A stretch of 64,000 nucleotides of DNA from Stictocephala bisonia (taxonomy: Eukaryota > Arthropoda > Insecta > Hemiptera > Membracidae). Made by a program: the position numbers and the translations under genes. The first letter of the stretch is position 1, and every line of letters starts with the position of its first letter. The notes beneath the pieces were generated by a model. The model was not told the DNA's origin and did not search any database. It was given only the letters and a program-made list of their open reading frames with translations. The stretch is taken from NCBI GenBank assembly GCA_035578905.1, contig JAQJVL010000749.1, forward strand, positions 124,001 to 188,000, in the 5' to 3' direction. Shown here piece by piece: positions 1 through 12,870 of the stretch.

Positions 1-1552
1 TATGGAAATGAATCAGTTGTAATAAAAAAGTAGAAACCTAAGAACAATACAATTAAATAAGCAAACAAAATTAAAGTAAAAACATTTTAAATCTGTCATT
101 TTAAAAAGGTCGAAAAATCTTTATGAGGAAATGTTCTTACAAACTTGGTTTCAAAGCCGGCGCAGAGTTTAAATGATTTGCGCCGTTACCACGTTTGCGC
201 CAGCCGGCACTCCGTTTGAACGTGGTAGACACACTCTTTTCCGTGCAGTTAATTTTTCAATGTATGCATTAAATTTAAGAAATAGTAGTCGTATTTCAGT
301 AGTCACTGTGTTTTGCACCCAAAAAAACCTGCAGGCAAACTATACAATGTTCTAAAAACGTTGCTGGAAGAGTTCATTTAATTGTCATGAAGGGTGTGTG
401 GTGTGTATTCCTTACTTGGCATCTTCATTTGTCAGTCATCAGTCTGTTTGGTTACTGTCATCCAGTAAAGAAATATTTTGTTATTGTTGTATTTTATATA
501 GTGATATTTCTGTAATTTCATGCATTCTTTTGGATTTCCTAGTAACCTACTATAATTATCAATTAATTTAATTTCCTATGATTCATATTCCATTTCCAAA
601 TTAATATAGATTTTGAGAGAACAAAAAGCTAAAGTTTAGGGCCAGTAATTTATGGTAACGTTTTATTGAAATCAATAAAAATAGACTATAAATGTTTCAA
701 TATAGTATTGTAATATACTGCAAAGTAAATTATATATTTTTACAGTATAAAAAGAGTAAATTAACAATGAAACCACTAAATTACAGTAGATTTTTAGGTA
801 CTTAAATCTGGTAATATGCATACAATAACATCATCGTTTGCTTACCGGATGTGTGTATGATGCATTACATTCACCTGCACTACGCTATCGCGGGAGGAAT
901 TGAGTGGCATTTTCTTGTCTAAAAATAAAAATGTTGTTACGTTTTGTACCATCCAGACTCACCTTCCATCATATTTAACCGGTTAACCAGAGTTTACTGT
1001 ATATGCAACTTTTTTTTAGTTCCTCTCTAATGTTTGACATTTTAAATTTACTAGTTATTATGACATGGATGTTCGTAAAGACATTTTACCAAAATATTAT
1101 GACGTAGATCTTAATGAAAATAGGAGCTCTTAATTACACCGTTAATAGATAAAACATCTTCATCATTTTTCAAATTTGTAAAATTCCTTTTGAAAAATAT
1201 TTATTTTGTGACATTTAACTTGTTATAACCCTTTTATTGTCTGGTTTAATTTAACCTGAAACTGTAACAGTAACAGAGGCATATTCTCAACATATTCAAT
1301 AGAGAAGCTCTTGATAAAAAACTATTTATGCCCACGTATGGGTTGTTCCCAAACAAATAGCATGATTGATTAATGTTGTTATACATTAATATAACCAATC
1401 TACGATCTATCAAAGTTGTTTTCATGACTTTTTACTTTCACTGGTGAACGAGCAAGCCATTTATATGTTTGACAATCATTAATACAGTATGTATTTATTG
1501 TTTAGTACGTGATAAGTGAAATTAACTATGATTGAACCACTGGACGTCTATT
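1..1552. other. AT-rich non-coding stretch
   Basis: No convincing coding region or splice-bounded exon is visible on either strand. The only notable composition is a GC-richer patch at about 155-240 with several GCGCC/GCCGGC words. Open frames here are short and have no recognisable family. Confidence 0.6.
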
Positions 1553-1635
1553 ATTGAGCGGAAGGGTCAATACCACTGTACGTGAATGGGTGGGTGGGTG
1601 TATCAATACCACTATCACTGTACGGACGTGTTCAC
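1553..1635 (-). repeat. Short piece of the ~36-bp minisatellite family
   Basis: About two decayed units (TCAATACCACTGTACGTG plus a GGGTGGGTG run) match, in reverse complement, the tandem units of the larger arrays at 20655-21215 and 25131-25385. It shows that the minisatellite family is dispersed rather than confined to one locus. Confidence 0.7.
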
Positions 1636-2214
1636 TGTGATCATTTTACATCTATGATATAGTGTCCAATTTGACAGACACAAATTTCACTGTGTTTTAT
1701 GCTGAGAAAATTAAGTTGGTACAAAATGCCTTTTATGCATGTGAAATAAAATTTTAATAGTTTTAAAGTTGAACACAAAGATAAACTTCAAATCATGAGT
1801 TTAAACTAGATGATTTAATGGCCAACATTAAAAAGCTACGTAACCAGTGGTCTACAACCTGTTTTGAAAACAATAACATAAACTCAATTCTCAGTTGACT
1901 GGGTTTAAAGCACTAGATATTCACGCTCGCCAAATTATTTTACTTTGTGAAGATTCGGCCACTCTCAGTCTAAGCTTGCTCTTTAGCTAGCGAAGCCAAG
2001 TGGCCTATACCAATTTATTGGCCCCTCCCTCCCTCACCCACAGCTAATATCGGTGTTGCCATACGTCCATATTTTGTATGGACTGTTTGTATTTTACATT
2101 CAATGTCCTTGTCTGTACCGTACAAGGAAAACCTTGATAGATGCCCGTATTTTTCATTCTTTTAGTATTTAAAATATATTTTAAATATTTTGTATTGTAA
2201 AAAAGACAAACTGA
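1636..2214. other. Non-coding stretch
   Basis: AT-rich sequence without recognisable genes. Nothing specific is seen apart from a pyrimidine-rich CCCTCCCTCCCTCACCC run near 2024-2040. Confidence 0.5.
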
Positions 2215-2531
2215 ACATGTATTACTATTACTTTGGGCAATCGACAATCTCGTGAGGTTGTGTGTTGTATAATGACTCATATACTATGCACTATTATTGT
2301 ACTATCACACACTTCCCCCCTTAAAATAGAAGAATTTTTTCAACCTTGAAATTAGCCGAAAATAAGTGCGAACATTTTGAAAGAGTGTTTGAGATTGCTC
2401 TTTCTCTACCCGTACTTTAGCACTAGTTGAACGATTTTTTTGAAGCCCTTAAAAACAATGGTTTTTTTTTACTTTAAAACGTAATCTCTTCAGAAAAAAT
2501 ATGACTGGTTTCAGCCTTCAGCCAGTACAAC
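2215..2531 (+). repeat. Dispersed repeat, copy 1 of an inverted pair
   Basis: This segment (landmarks: GAGGTTGTGTGTTG, ATCACACACTTCCC, GCCGAAAATAAGTG, GACTGGTTTCAGCCTTCAGCC) reappears in reverse complement at 10273-10670. The two copies are about 80-85% alike by eye and both stop at the GCCAGT word, which suggests a real element boundary there. No coding capacity is seen. It may be an LTR or MITE fragment, but the class cannot be told from two copies. Confidence 0.75.
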
Positions 2532-5500
2532 TAGTACAAGTCATTCCTAAATATTTTCAAGGAGATTTATGAAAATTTATTGAGTTCGGCCAACTTAACT
2601 TAAAGTTTATGAACTAATTTTTAAAAACATGCAAAATATATTTGTTGGTATTGTGTTACTCTGAAATCTTAAAATAAAATGTAGTTGCTTTTTGCCATCT
2701 CATAAAATTCATGTTAAACGCTAACCCTACATGTTAAAATTGATGTTTAACGGTTAGCGTAGAAGCTTATTTCAAATAGTTTTTGCAGCTCCATAGCTGA
2801 AATGTAAGTTATAATAACTTACCGCTAAACCAAATGTTTTCTAATACAAAGTTTACCCTCAATCAAGTTTGTACTTTACTTGTTGTTACTCCCATATATT
2901 ATGGAATAAATTCAGACCTTATCAGCATTAGGAGCTATAAGATATCAAGAGCTAGAAGATGCTGTTTTACTTGATTACATGCGTTTGAGAAATGCACCGG
3001 AAAATATAAATATGTTGTGTTTTAACACAACACTTCTTCACAAAACATTACAAGTTTATTTTTGGTAAATCTCAACTGCTGTTTTCCATGTTTAGCAAGG
3101 TAAATGTTCAAACACAGTTTTCATGGAACGCGTACACTTGACTTTTAGGTCATGTTAATGTCAACAGCAGAGTTTAACCATACGCTAAAACAATACGGTA
3201 AACCTCGTGAAATAGCGTACCCGTTATTCGTTATGTAGCACGGTAAACGCTAAACGTAGAAAAATAACCTATACTGTATTCATTTAACGTACAGTTTAAA
3301 AACTCTCTAATAAACATCACAATGCTGTTAATATTATTTTCCCAATTAACAACCTAAATCGCAAATCATAAACACAACAGAACGTTTACAAAATCCCCCC
3401 CAGGAACCCAAAGTATACTGGTTTCCGTATTTTACTATGAAAATTTATGGCAACCCTAGCAAGGATGGCTCCTCAACTGGCGATCGAAGAGCTGCTGCGC
3501 CAAAGTATGCAACTGGCTGTGGCATTGCTTAGTTCGTTATTATTCATTTAGTATTAAAGAATAGCAGTTTTGTTATAAGAGAGTTATGTTACTGTAGCGG
3601 TAATACTTAAGGAAATGTTTAAAAAGTATATGACAATTAGAGAAAAACTTACCGGAGCTTCGCAGCTAGCCCTGAGGAAACGTCCATTAACAAGAATCTT
3701 AATTACAATAGTAATCTAATGAAGAGATAGTAAATAATATTGTAGAATGCACTAAAAATAAAATATCAATTGTAGTATGTTTGAAAGTCAGAGTAATAGA
3801 ATTTATTTTGAAGTGAAGGAAGGGGCCATATGGTAAACTTTGCCCCTGGGCCACCAAAAGTCTCTGGGCGGCCCTGGTCAGTGTAGCCAAACCATGAAAA
3901 CAAATTTACCTCAAAATGTGTCAGGCCGATATGCACATTTTTATGTGTCGTATACGCTACTAAAAAAACTGTGTCGGGCCAATACTCCCGCCATATTTAT
4001 TTACATATAATGCCTATGTATGTACTACTGTATTTCTATACTCAGAAATGGTGACATAGTAAATATAATGCATAATCTTTTTAAATGTTTGCATAAAAGT
4101 GTTTGGCAATTTAGAGTGAAAATACTCATTTTAAGGATGGGAGCTAACGTGTTACACCTGCTGATGGAGGTCCATTGCCCATGAGAAAAGGCGATGGAAA
4201 ATGGTTTAAATTTAGATAGAAAACATGATTCATTAACTGTTCAATACTTCCACAGTAATAAACCTTTTGTGGACTGTTTAACTTAAATACTTCCAGGCAC
4301 ACAATTCGGCAACGCCGCAATGCTCAGTTAAGACTGGTTTTGGAAGTGCTGGACCATGCGAGTTACTTACACATGATTTTTTTATCCCATTTACCATTTT
4401 ATAATCTTACTGGTAACTATGCACTTTCTTGTCACCTCTGAAAAAACAATTATGTGTTGAAAAAGTGGTGAAATATGAGTTTATATCTCTTGAGGAGTTT
4501 GATTTCATCCACGGAAAACTCGTTTTTTACCGAAAAATCGAAAAACTAGTTTTTTATCTGATCGTGAAAAACCAACTTTTTTAAAGATTGTTATATTTCG
4601 ACAACTTTTTTTTCATTGCTCGTTTTTTTTTTTTATGCTGAACACAAATGTATAACTGGTTTTGTAGTAAAATTATATTTTCAGCACGAAAAATGCATTT
4701 TATACTGACATAACCAAACATAACCTAACTTATTCTAATTGTCTATTTTCTCAACAAAAATTCGTAATTTGCGTTGAATTCAAGTGTTTGGCCTCCATGA
4801 CAGCCTGCTGGCCGTCACTACGGTGGGAATATAGGTGAACTCAATTTTTGTGATAGATAGTTGTTGTATATAATGATTGCGTAATGGCCGCTAATCAGAA
4901 TTCACCGCGATAGTAGTTTTTCCGTTATATCTCGAGAAATATTTGTAATAGACCAAAATAGTTTTCAAATTTGTATTCAGTTCAAAAAACACATCAAAAT
5001 AAAAATGGATGATTAAAATACCATTTAAATTAACGGAAATATGACAAAAATACTAAAAGTTATGACATAGATTTTTTCGAATTTTTCAGTAAAATACGTT
5101 ATTTCCTCAGAATAAAAAGCCTATCTCATCAAAATACAGTCAATTCTAGACCCTTTTAAAGCAAAATGTTCCAAATTTGTTTGGTGGAAAGAAGCTGCAT
5201 AAATACCATCTTACTTTATTTTTCAATCCGGTATTTTTGAACCGTTTTGGAAGTTTGTATGATCAGCCATTTTTAAGATTGCAAGATTTTACGAAATTTA
5301 CAACAAAATCTTTGTAAATGTATAAAAATCTTATAATTTGAACAAACAACAAAAAACTACTTTCTTCATGTGTGGTTAAAGTTTCACTGACCTTTCTTTA
5401 GTAGGTAGTTTTATAAATGTTTGAAGTTGACCTTTACTCCAAAAGTGCTAAAATTTTGAGCGGTTTTATTGTATTCCACCCGCTGTGTAATATAAAAAAA

Positions 5501-6104
5501 TATATATGTTATTTGATATTACGTAGAATTAAATAGGCTAAATTTTGGTGTACAAGACAATAAAATCGAATGAGTATTTATTTTATAGCAGGATTCAAAC
5601 TCGAGTACATTGCTTTTTGGATCCGACAGTTGGCATATTAACCAATAATCAAGTTTGATTTTCCAATTATTAATTTAGTAATATCTAGCATATGATTAAG
5701 ATGAATAGTTTACTTACATGTTTAATGATATAACTTGCTAAAGCCGAGTCAGAAATAATTATGATATAATAATCTAGGTTACATAATAAAAGTCATTTTG
5801 GTCAGTAATAGCACTGTAATAGTATGCCTCTAGATATAAATAAATAAATAACAAATAACCTGCTGCCGAGTGCAGACATACAGAGCAGCAAAATCACCTT
5901 CCTTCTTTTTTGCTCAAGGCCCTACTTTGGTGTAATATTAAAAAAATTCGTTGTCTATGTTCAAATGGTCTCTCTATTTTAAATATGTACTTTCTTGTGG
6001 CTTGTAGGGGGGAAATCCCTAAATAAACAAAATACAATAAATTCATAGTATTGAATTATTAATAATTTTGTAAATATTACAATTCATCCTCATCATATGT
6101 ACAC
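2532..6104. other. Long non-coding stretch with decayed repeats
   Basis: No exon or gene is recognised. Visible items: an imperfect hairpin at about 2716-2760 (CGCTAACC ... GGTTAGCG); the sequence TCTGGGCGGCCCTG ending at 3876, which looks like a hAT-type terminus (CAGGGCCGCCC in reverse complement) without an identified partner; poly-A/T-rich slippage-prone sequence at 4500-4640. The remainder looks like ageing repeat DNA. Confidence 0.5.
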
Positions 6105-6430
6105 ACTATATTTTTGATTTGTATTGTACACTATTGTCTGTTTTGTTGTTTTGGTCGACTGTATTTTCAATGAACAATTTAATTCCGTCTGGGGATTTTA
6201 CTCTACTTAATGCAACATATAGATACCCATGTGTAAACAATGGTTTGTTCAGGTAAATACCAGCTTTCTCAAAGGTTTGGCCTTGTTAATTGTTATTCCA
6301 AAAGCAAGTCATAAGGGAAATTGTTTTCTTGACATGTGGATAGGCATATTTGGGTCTGTTGTGATTAGATTTATTCTAGGCAAATATATTGAATTTACTT
6401 CACTCCAAAGGAAACAGCCCCTGAAGGCTA
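6105..6430 (-). pseudogene. Helitron PIF1-type helicase, C-terminal fragment
   Basis: Read on the minus strand, this encodes the last part of a Helitron helicase domain. The order is a VNSIYLPRINLITTDPN stretch, RKQFPL, an ATINKA-type helicase motif (here GITINKAK), then the GIYL...FTHGYLYVALSRV and SPDGIKLFIEN region across small frameshifts. This is the usual order at the end of the PIF1-like helicase of Helitron RepHel proteins. The copy is broken by stops and frame changes and lacks the Walker A and B portions, so it is a dead fragment. Helitron termini belonging to it were not located. Confidence 0.8.
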
Positions 6431-8984
6431 AGCTTTTAGCAAAAGGTATACTTATTGACCTCAGTAATTGGCGGAAGAAGAAGGCTGCGAAGCAATTACA
6501 CATCAATGCCGGAGGCGGAACTTCGATTAAAGACATCAAACGTTCAGGCGAGTCCACCCTACATTCAGCAAAAGCACAGTATCGTTGAAGGCCATTAAGT
6601 GACTCCCGCGGTAAAAACCATACCTTCTATTATACCAGACAGTCCCATCCCAGCTATAAAATTAAAGACTGTAAAAATCGGATTGGAGGTAGAGCAATCA
6701 AGTAGGAACCATTATAAACACTCTCATACCCCCTGATTCATGTGACTCAATTGGCCATCTCGGAAATTAGACTGGTGACGTAATTTGATGACGTAAACTC
6801 ACGTCTGCTTGAGGCAATTACCTGTATAGCGTGGGAACGGAAACTAGAGCGAGTCCAACCCAAACATTCAAACAGATTCTTCAACTGTGTCTCCATGTCA
6901 GTTGGCGTTGAAGGTTTTAATCTTGGAATTCTACAGTGGGGCACTCAGTTCAGTATCTAAGACAATCTCTACATCCTTTTTATATTTGTATGGATAACAC
7001 TGACGACCACCATGTTTCATGACTTAATTATTAAATTATTTCAGAAAACTAGTTACTTTTTAAAATACAAAACCAGCGATTAAATAAAAAATATAATATA
7101 CAGAAACCAACTTTAAATTTAAAAATTTAAGAGAAGTGTATGCTCGATAAAACTATGCTTTCAGAATACTATTTCGTCCAGCCTGATAATTTAAACAAAT
7201 TTGTATTCTGGGCACTTAAATTCTGATGTTTCACTGTTAAGCCCTAATGTAAAAAAACTATAACTCTTAAAACATTTATAGTAGATTCATAATTACTTTG
7301 GTTAGTTACAAACCCTTTTTACGCTGGTAAAACTTACCTGACCATGAAATACAAAATTTCCTCGCTGCTTGAAAATTTCATATATCGGCTTTTTAATTAA
7401 TTAAAATGAGGTTTTCGTTTTACGCTTATATAAATTATTTGTCACAACCACGTTGTAGTAAACAGTTACCATTATAATACTTGTTTCTTCCTGTAAAAAC
7501 CGATTTGCCACATGTGTACCTTAAATTTATTTTTCTTGCTTCAACGAGCGTTGGAATCTGGTGGCGCAGATCTGTAAAAGTAACACCTTTGAAAAACAAC
7601 CTTAACATTGTAACATTTGGTACTACATTTATCAAAGTGGAACCTAAAAAATAAATTTGCAATTTAAGAAAACGCTTGGAAATATATTTATCATTTTTTC
7701 TCAAATTTTAAAATTTTTCTTTAATTTGTTAAGTATCTTGAAATAATTAATTAACATTGATCATGCTGATTTTGGTGCTGCTTTTAGTTAGAACCTAATA
7801 TATGTATTTGAATATTATGGTATGGAACATTTTACAGTACAATGACATAGTTGGGTGGCAATTTTAGCAAAATAATCTATTTAGCTCACTTCTAATAGTT
7901 TTCGAATTCATTTGTCCTTGGTAATCAACTATACTAAAACTCAAATTAATTAATTAGTTAATTAAATTAACACCATTGTAAACAATATATATACATTGCT
8001 GTGTCTGAATTATTTACCATATGTGTACAGTATATTAAAACCAAGTAACCGCCATGAGTCCTTATTTCATAGAAGATTCGGCTATGTTTGGTCTCGGTGA
8101 GCGCTGTTGCCAGTTCTCAGGATTACGCCCTACCTACAACACTGTATTGTCTGTCTAGCCCAAGGAACTGAAAGAACAGCGCTGGCCATCCATTCACACA
8201 CAGTGATGTGTTTAGTTGCTCGCCGGTTGTTTGGATATGCCTCTACTTGCATTATTAAGCCGACTATTAGAAATCAATTATTCTTCCCTTGCATTAGCCC
8301 TGCTAGGATGGATACTATTTATTCATCACTATTTCCCTATTAACAATTTAAAAAATTAGTATGTATGCGTATTATTGTAAAATCATATAATTTCCAAATG
8401 CAGTGAAAATCATAACAAGAATTTGATATGATTTAACTATCACTTCAGCATCAAAGTATAACACATAGTGTATACAATCTTAATATAAAAAAAATTAGTA
8501 CCAGAAATTGTTGTTACTCCATCACTTGACAACAGTTTTCTTACGCTAGCTTAACAGATTTCCTTCGCCTTTTTTCAAAAGTTTACTAATTTTTCGTAGA
8601 ATGTCCTGCAGGAAAGGAAAATTAAAAAAATCACGAGGAAATTGTAAATTATTGGAAAACTATCTAAGGAGTTTTAGTTTGATTTGATTTGATAACAAAA
8701 CAAACGAAAGGAAAATTTGAAACACGTGATGTAAATGCTTCTGCAACTTATTTATATTCTTTTATATAAACATCTGTTTTATTTTATTTCTTGGTGATAC
8801 GGTGGTTACTGAAATAGTCTTTTGCATCCTGTCAAAAATTAATATGCTGAATGGTTGGTATATACATTAATTTAATATTAAGATGTATACCGTACCAATA
8901 TTTCATACAGTATATTGGTTTTTAACTGAGTGCAATGCAATTTTATCAGTCCTATTTATATTATAATAATTCTTATACATTCTT
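6431..8984. other. Non-coding stretch
   Basis: No recognisable gene. Open frames at 6747-6944, 7435-7704 and 8107-8343 show no family resemblance, no splice signals and ordinary AT-rich composition, and are treated as chance. A GC-richer patch lies at 8090-8260. Confidence 0.5.
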
Positions 8985-9160
8985 ACATATAAGACGCCGA
9001 CACAACGTTGTGCGTATTTTAAGGCGAATATGAATGGTTTTATGAGTGTAGGATGAGTGTGGATGAGTGTAGTCTGGTTACTAACTGAGTTCAACTGTTC
9101 CTCAGAAAGTTCATAATGTTTATCCTATGGGTTAAAAGTTGTAGAGTTCGCTCCAGAGAA
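8985..9160 (-). repeat. SINE-like repeat remnant (GGCGTCTTAT family)
   Basis: In reverse complement this carries the shared tail of a dispersed family: a CGGCGTCTTAT-like word, a CATATTCGCC-like word, CACTCATCCACACTCATCC, and a GTTAGTAACCAG-like word. Better copies are at 21240-21450, 22430-22625, 24940-25130, 43631-43808 and 60470-61505. Only the 3' part is clear here. Confidence 0.65.
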
Positions 9161-10272
9161 GGTTTTTGGTTTGGCTTTATTCAAATCTGACTCTAGGGCT
9201 CCACCCCACTGGCCTTTAAAGTGTCAATATTACTATTACGGTATGATTTTATTCATTTAATTAACGAGCTGTAAAAAAATAAATTAATTGAACACTTTTC
9301 AAACACACCCATAATAAGGTTAATGAAATTTTTCTCTCGATTCCTAATATACCATCAGATCTTTGAAAAGACTATATTGTGATACAGTACAAATGTCCCG
9401 ACAAGGCCGCAGGCTGAGTTGCACAAAGGTGCTAAATGCAGTTTCCAAGCGAGGCTGCAGGCCGAACTTCCCTCACGAGCACAGGGAGTGACGGGTTGGC
9501 ACGCGAAGATACCATTAATAAACTAAAAAAATACTGTTTATATGTTAATCCCGCAGCAAGACACAGGTAAACAGCAAGTATATGATACGAGTCTAATATA
9601 AATAATTATAGCGTTCGTACTACTATAGACTATATCATTATGACTAAATGTAGAGACTTTTAATTCAAATATGTTCATTATATTTGAATTAACATGAACA
9701 GCATGGAGAGATTTCTAGATTAATCTAAAAGTAACAGATGTTCAAACGTAAATAATGGTGTTTATAATATTTTAACAGCTCTATATTTCATAATGTTAGA
9801 ATTAAGTTTGTATTCAGTGGAAGTTTAGTTTGATCTGTGAGTATAAAAACGAGTGTACGTGTATGTCTCTTTTCCTCTATGCATTACGGCACCATTCATC
9901 CTATCGTTATGAGGCTTTAGGAAGTTATATAGCCCCCTCCCCGAACACATATTTATTAAATAACATAACAGTAATAAAAAAAACGTAGTTATATTCCTTC
10001 TGTCAAAGTTCAGAAAAATGACAACCCTTCACGCAAACGGCACACAATCGCCGCTCTTTTTAAAACTAAACAAAATATTAAAATACGTTGGATATGGTAT
10101 CTTTAGTTCTACGCTATGTATGGATTTCATTCGAACTTCCACGTAATCTGGAAAAACAGCATTATAAATTAATAACACGTTTATATGTGGGCAGTTTTAA
10201 TACACAGTATTCATTAGCGAGCGCCGAAAAGCAGAGTAACTATCGCGTGACCGATATATGGTTGCCATTCGT
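9161..10272. other. Non-coding stretch
   Basis: No gene recognised. The GC-richer patch at 9395-9505 contains two imperfect copies of an AGGC(C/T)GCAGGC motif. The stretch at about 9700-9790 resembles 24320-24440 (GGAGAGATTT, AAAAGTAACAG, AATGGTGTTT), so it is probably an old dispersed repeat. Confidence 0.45.
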
Positions 10273-10670
10273 GTAGTTGCACTGGCTGAAGGCTGAAACC
10301 AGTCATATTTTTCTGTAGAGATTAGTTTTTTAATAAAGAACCATTGTTTTTAATGGCTTCAAAAATTCAGTACATGTCACTGTAAACTTTGATGCTCAGA
10401 ATAGCTTTGACCCTCTCCACTGACAATCTATTCCGATCGGGTGTCCAGACATTTTTAATTAACTGGTGCTGATGTACTGGTTAGAGAAAGAGCAAACTCC
10501 AACACTCTTTCGAAATGTTCACACTTATTTTCGGCCAAGTTCAAGGATTAAACAATTTTTTTAAGGGAGGGAAGTGTGTGATAGTATAATAATGCATAGT
10601 ATATGAGTCATCATGCAACACACAACCTCACGATTGACGATTGCCAACAGTAGTAATACATCTTTGCATC
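10273..10670 (-). repeat. Dispersed repeat, copy 2 of an inverted pair
   Basis: Reverse-complement partner of 2215-2531 with the same landmarks and the same end at GCCAGT/ACTGGC. It lies directly next to the degenerate hammerhead-like motif and the LINE remnant that follow. Confidence 0.75.
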
Positions 10671-10734
10671 TATACAATATTAAATAATTAAGATATATTG
10701 TTAATATGAACTTAAAGAACTTAAAGTTCTTTAC

Positions 10735-10775
10735 TTCAAGTTTGGCTCTTAGGCCATCTTCAGAGTGTAAATAAT
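10735..10775 (-). other. Degenerate hammerhead-like motif
   Basis: On the minus strand CTGAAGA (10763-10757) is followed by T, a GGC...GCC stem with a short loop, then AAAC where a hammerhead ribozyme would have GAAAC. The layout matches the better motif at 44279-44325, including the extra T after CTGAAGA. One core G appears to be missing, so this copy is unlikely to be active. Confidence 0.35.
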
Positions 10776-10859
10776 ATAACCTATAAGAAATGAACATTTA
10801 TTTTATAAAAATAAAACAGTTGAAGATGACATATGATTAATTTGGTGAATTTGTTACAA

Positions 10860-11555
10860 AGAGTTGGAGAAGATTATTTGTTGATTACGGATGAATTGAT
10901 AGTTAAAATAATAGGGGAATGGTCTGAGTGTAGATCGAGGGAAGACTCTATTTTAAAATAATTTTTACAAATATCTTTCGTAATAAAAAAATCTAAGATA
11001 TCTGGAATGTTGTGTAGATCAATAGGCCAGTATGTAGGTTCCCCTGTCGAAATAGCATCCATATTAAAATTATTAATTGTTTTTAGTAACTGTCGACCTC
11101 TAGGATAGTTCAGCCGTGATCCTTACATTTGATGCTTAGCGTTGTAGTCTCCGCCAGAAATGAACCGAGGGTCCAAGGCGTTAAAGAAATCGTTAAATTG
11201 CACATTGTTGATGTTGTCTTGGTGGGCAGTATACTGAAGATATTGTCAGAGAACCAGTCCAATCTTCTACAACAATAATAGAAGCATGAATGTGGTCAAA
11301 CTGGTAACTTGGAAGTTCATAATGCTTAATAGTGTTTCGTATCAAAATAGCAGAACCACCATGAGCAGTGTTATCAGGGTGATTTGAACTATAAATTGAA
11401 AAATTAGGAATATTAAAGAAAGTTAAATCAGTGAAGTGGGTTTCAGATATTAATAGTATATCTATCTTGTAAGTTGATATGAATAATTGTATTTCTTGAT
11501 TATGTTTAATCAAGCCGATAGCATTCCATTCTGATATTCTGAGAAAATTATTCAT
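10860..11555 (-). pseudogene. Jockey-like LINE, ORF2 endonuclease fragment
   Basis: Minus-strand reading gives the N-terminal exonuclease-endonuclease-phosphatase domain of a non-LTR retrotransposon. It opens with MNNFLRISEWNAIGL, then a DILLISETHF motif (catalytic E of the family), HGGSAILIRNTI, and later SDHSPIILTI, the C-terminal H-containing motif. A break near 11190 separates the two halves. Reverse transcriptase does not follow; the element stops near 10860. ORF1 of the same element lies immediately upstream (11560-12870), with ORF2 beginning just after it, as usual for jockey-clade elements. Confidence 0.85.
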
Positions 11556-11559
11556 TTTA

Positions 11560-12870
11560 ATTTAGAAATAACTGTTGTTAACAGGGTAATGAGGGTTCCA
11601 ACCTGTTGAGTTTGCTGTGCTAAGATTTCAAATTTTTCAAAAACAGAATTTATAACCTGGATAAGGGTTGGTAATTCATTACCTGTGGAGGAATTTGGCC
11701 CATTTTTTTGTTGCTTGAGCATAAGATACTGACTCATTCACACGATTATTTTCATGTGTAGTGGGAGGCAATGGTATCTCAGATTTACTGAATATACCAT
11801 TTGTTGTACGCGAGCTAAGAGATTTTTGTCTCAAAGGCGGAAAAGTTTTATTTTTCAAATGTTTGTAGATATTACAACCTTTGTAGTTTGCGGGATGGTC
11901 TCCATTACACAGCACACTTAGGTGAGACATCTTTTGACTTAGTACAAGCCGTAGTTTCATAGTTTAACCACATTTAACCCACCGGAAGGGATACGTACCA
12001 ACAATATGACTTAGAATGGCCATATCTTTGGCACTTCTTGCACTGAAAAATATCATTTTTTTTATAGGGAGGCTCAAACTTGACTTTGTCATTTAACAAA
12101 AATTCGATATCGTAAATATCTTTTTTATTTTTCGCTGGCTCTAAATCTACGAAAAACATACCTAAGGGAGTTTTTGTTTTGGCACTACGAGCATTTGAAA
12201 CGTTCCTTACGTTGTGTCCGTAAGCATAATGGCAGTGATAATGTCAGCAGGATCCGTTGAGTAGTGCATATTTTTTAAAACTGTACGGAAAGCTCTTTCT
12301 TGTTTTAATTGAAATGTTTGGAAGCCAATATTTAGCTCTGAAAGTTTTCTGACTAATTTACAGTAGACATCAGATGTAAGAGGAGTGATCCTTATCTTAT
12401 TGTTGGGTAAACATTTGTAAAAGTATTCATCTATGGTTAGAACTGAGTCAATAACTTGTACCATTTTAGATACATTTTGAACATCTGAAATAAAAATTGG
12501 GGGTGGTTTAGACTCCTTTTTGGCCTCGTTAGAAGACGTATCTTCTATGTTGTTAGGGTCTTCCTCAGCCAGAATGGTAAAGTTATTAGATATTGGTATA
12601 TCTATACTCTTGTTATATGAATTGTCAGAAGAGTTAGGTTGACACTTTTTCTGTTCGCAACCAGTATTAGGATTAGAGTAAATTCTTTTATTCTTTTGGA
12701 ATACTACTTGCCAAGGGAAGGGACGTCATCACTTTGGTACGGAAGTCAGGTGAAGTAGGAGTTGAATTGGTTTTGTGTTGTTTGAGTGAGTAATTGTGTT
12801 CATAATAAGAATGAGTGGTCACAGTTTTCGGACAAAATGAATTAGACGTACGTGGAAGTTCGTTCATTGT
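11560..12870 (-). pseudogene. Jockey-like LINE, ORF1 (gag-like, zinc knuckles)
   Basis: ORF1 product of the same minus-strand LINE, in several frames because of small indels. A plausible start is MNELPRTSNSF near 12866. The middle part carries a PRE_C2HC-type segment (FFVDLEP, IYDIEFLL, VKFEPPYKK) followed by the CCHC knuckle CKKCQRYGHSKSYCW. A second knuckle, CVLCNGDHPANYKGC-like, follows near 11900. This is the typical nucleic-acid-binding ORF1 of arthropod jockey-type elements, where it coats the RNA during retrotransposition. The copy is decayed by frameshifts. Confidence 0.85.

Noticed and set aside
8107..8343. 78-codon frame beginning MPVLRITPYLQ
   Set aside because: No recognisable family and no splice or promoter context; probably chance in a GC-richer patch.
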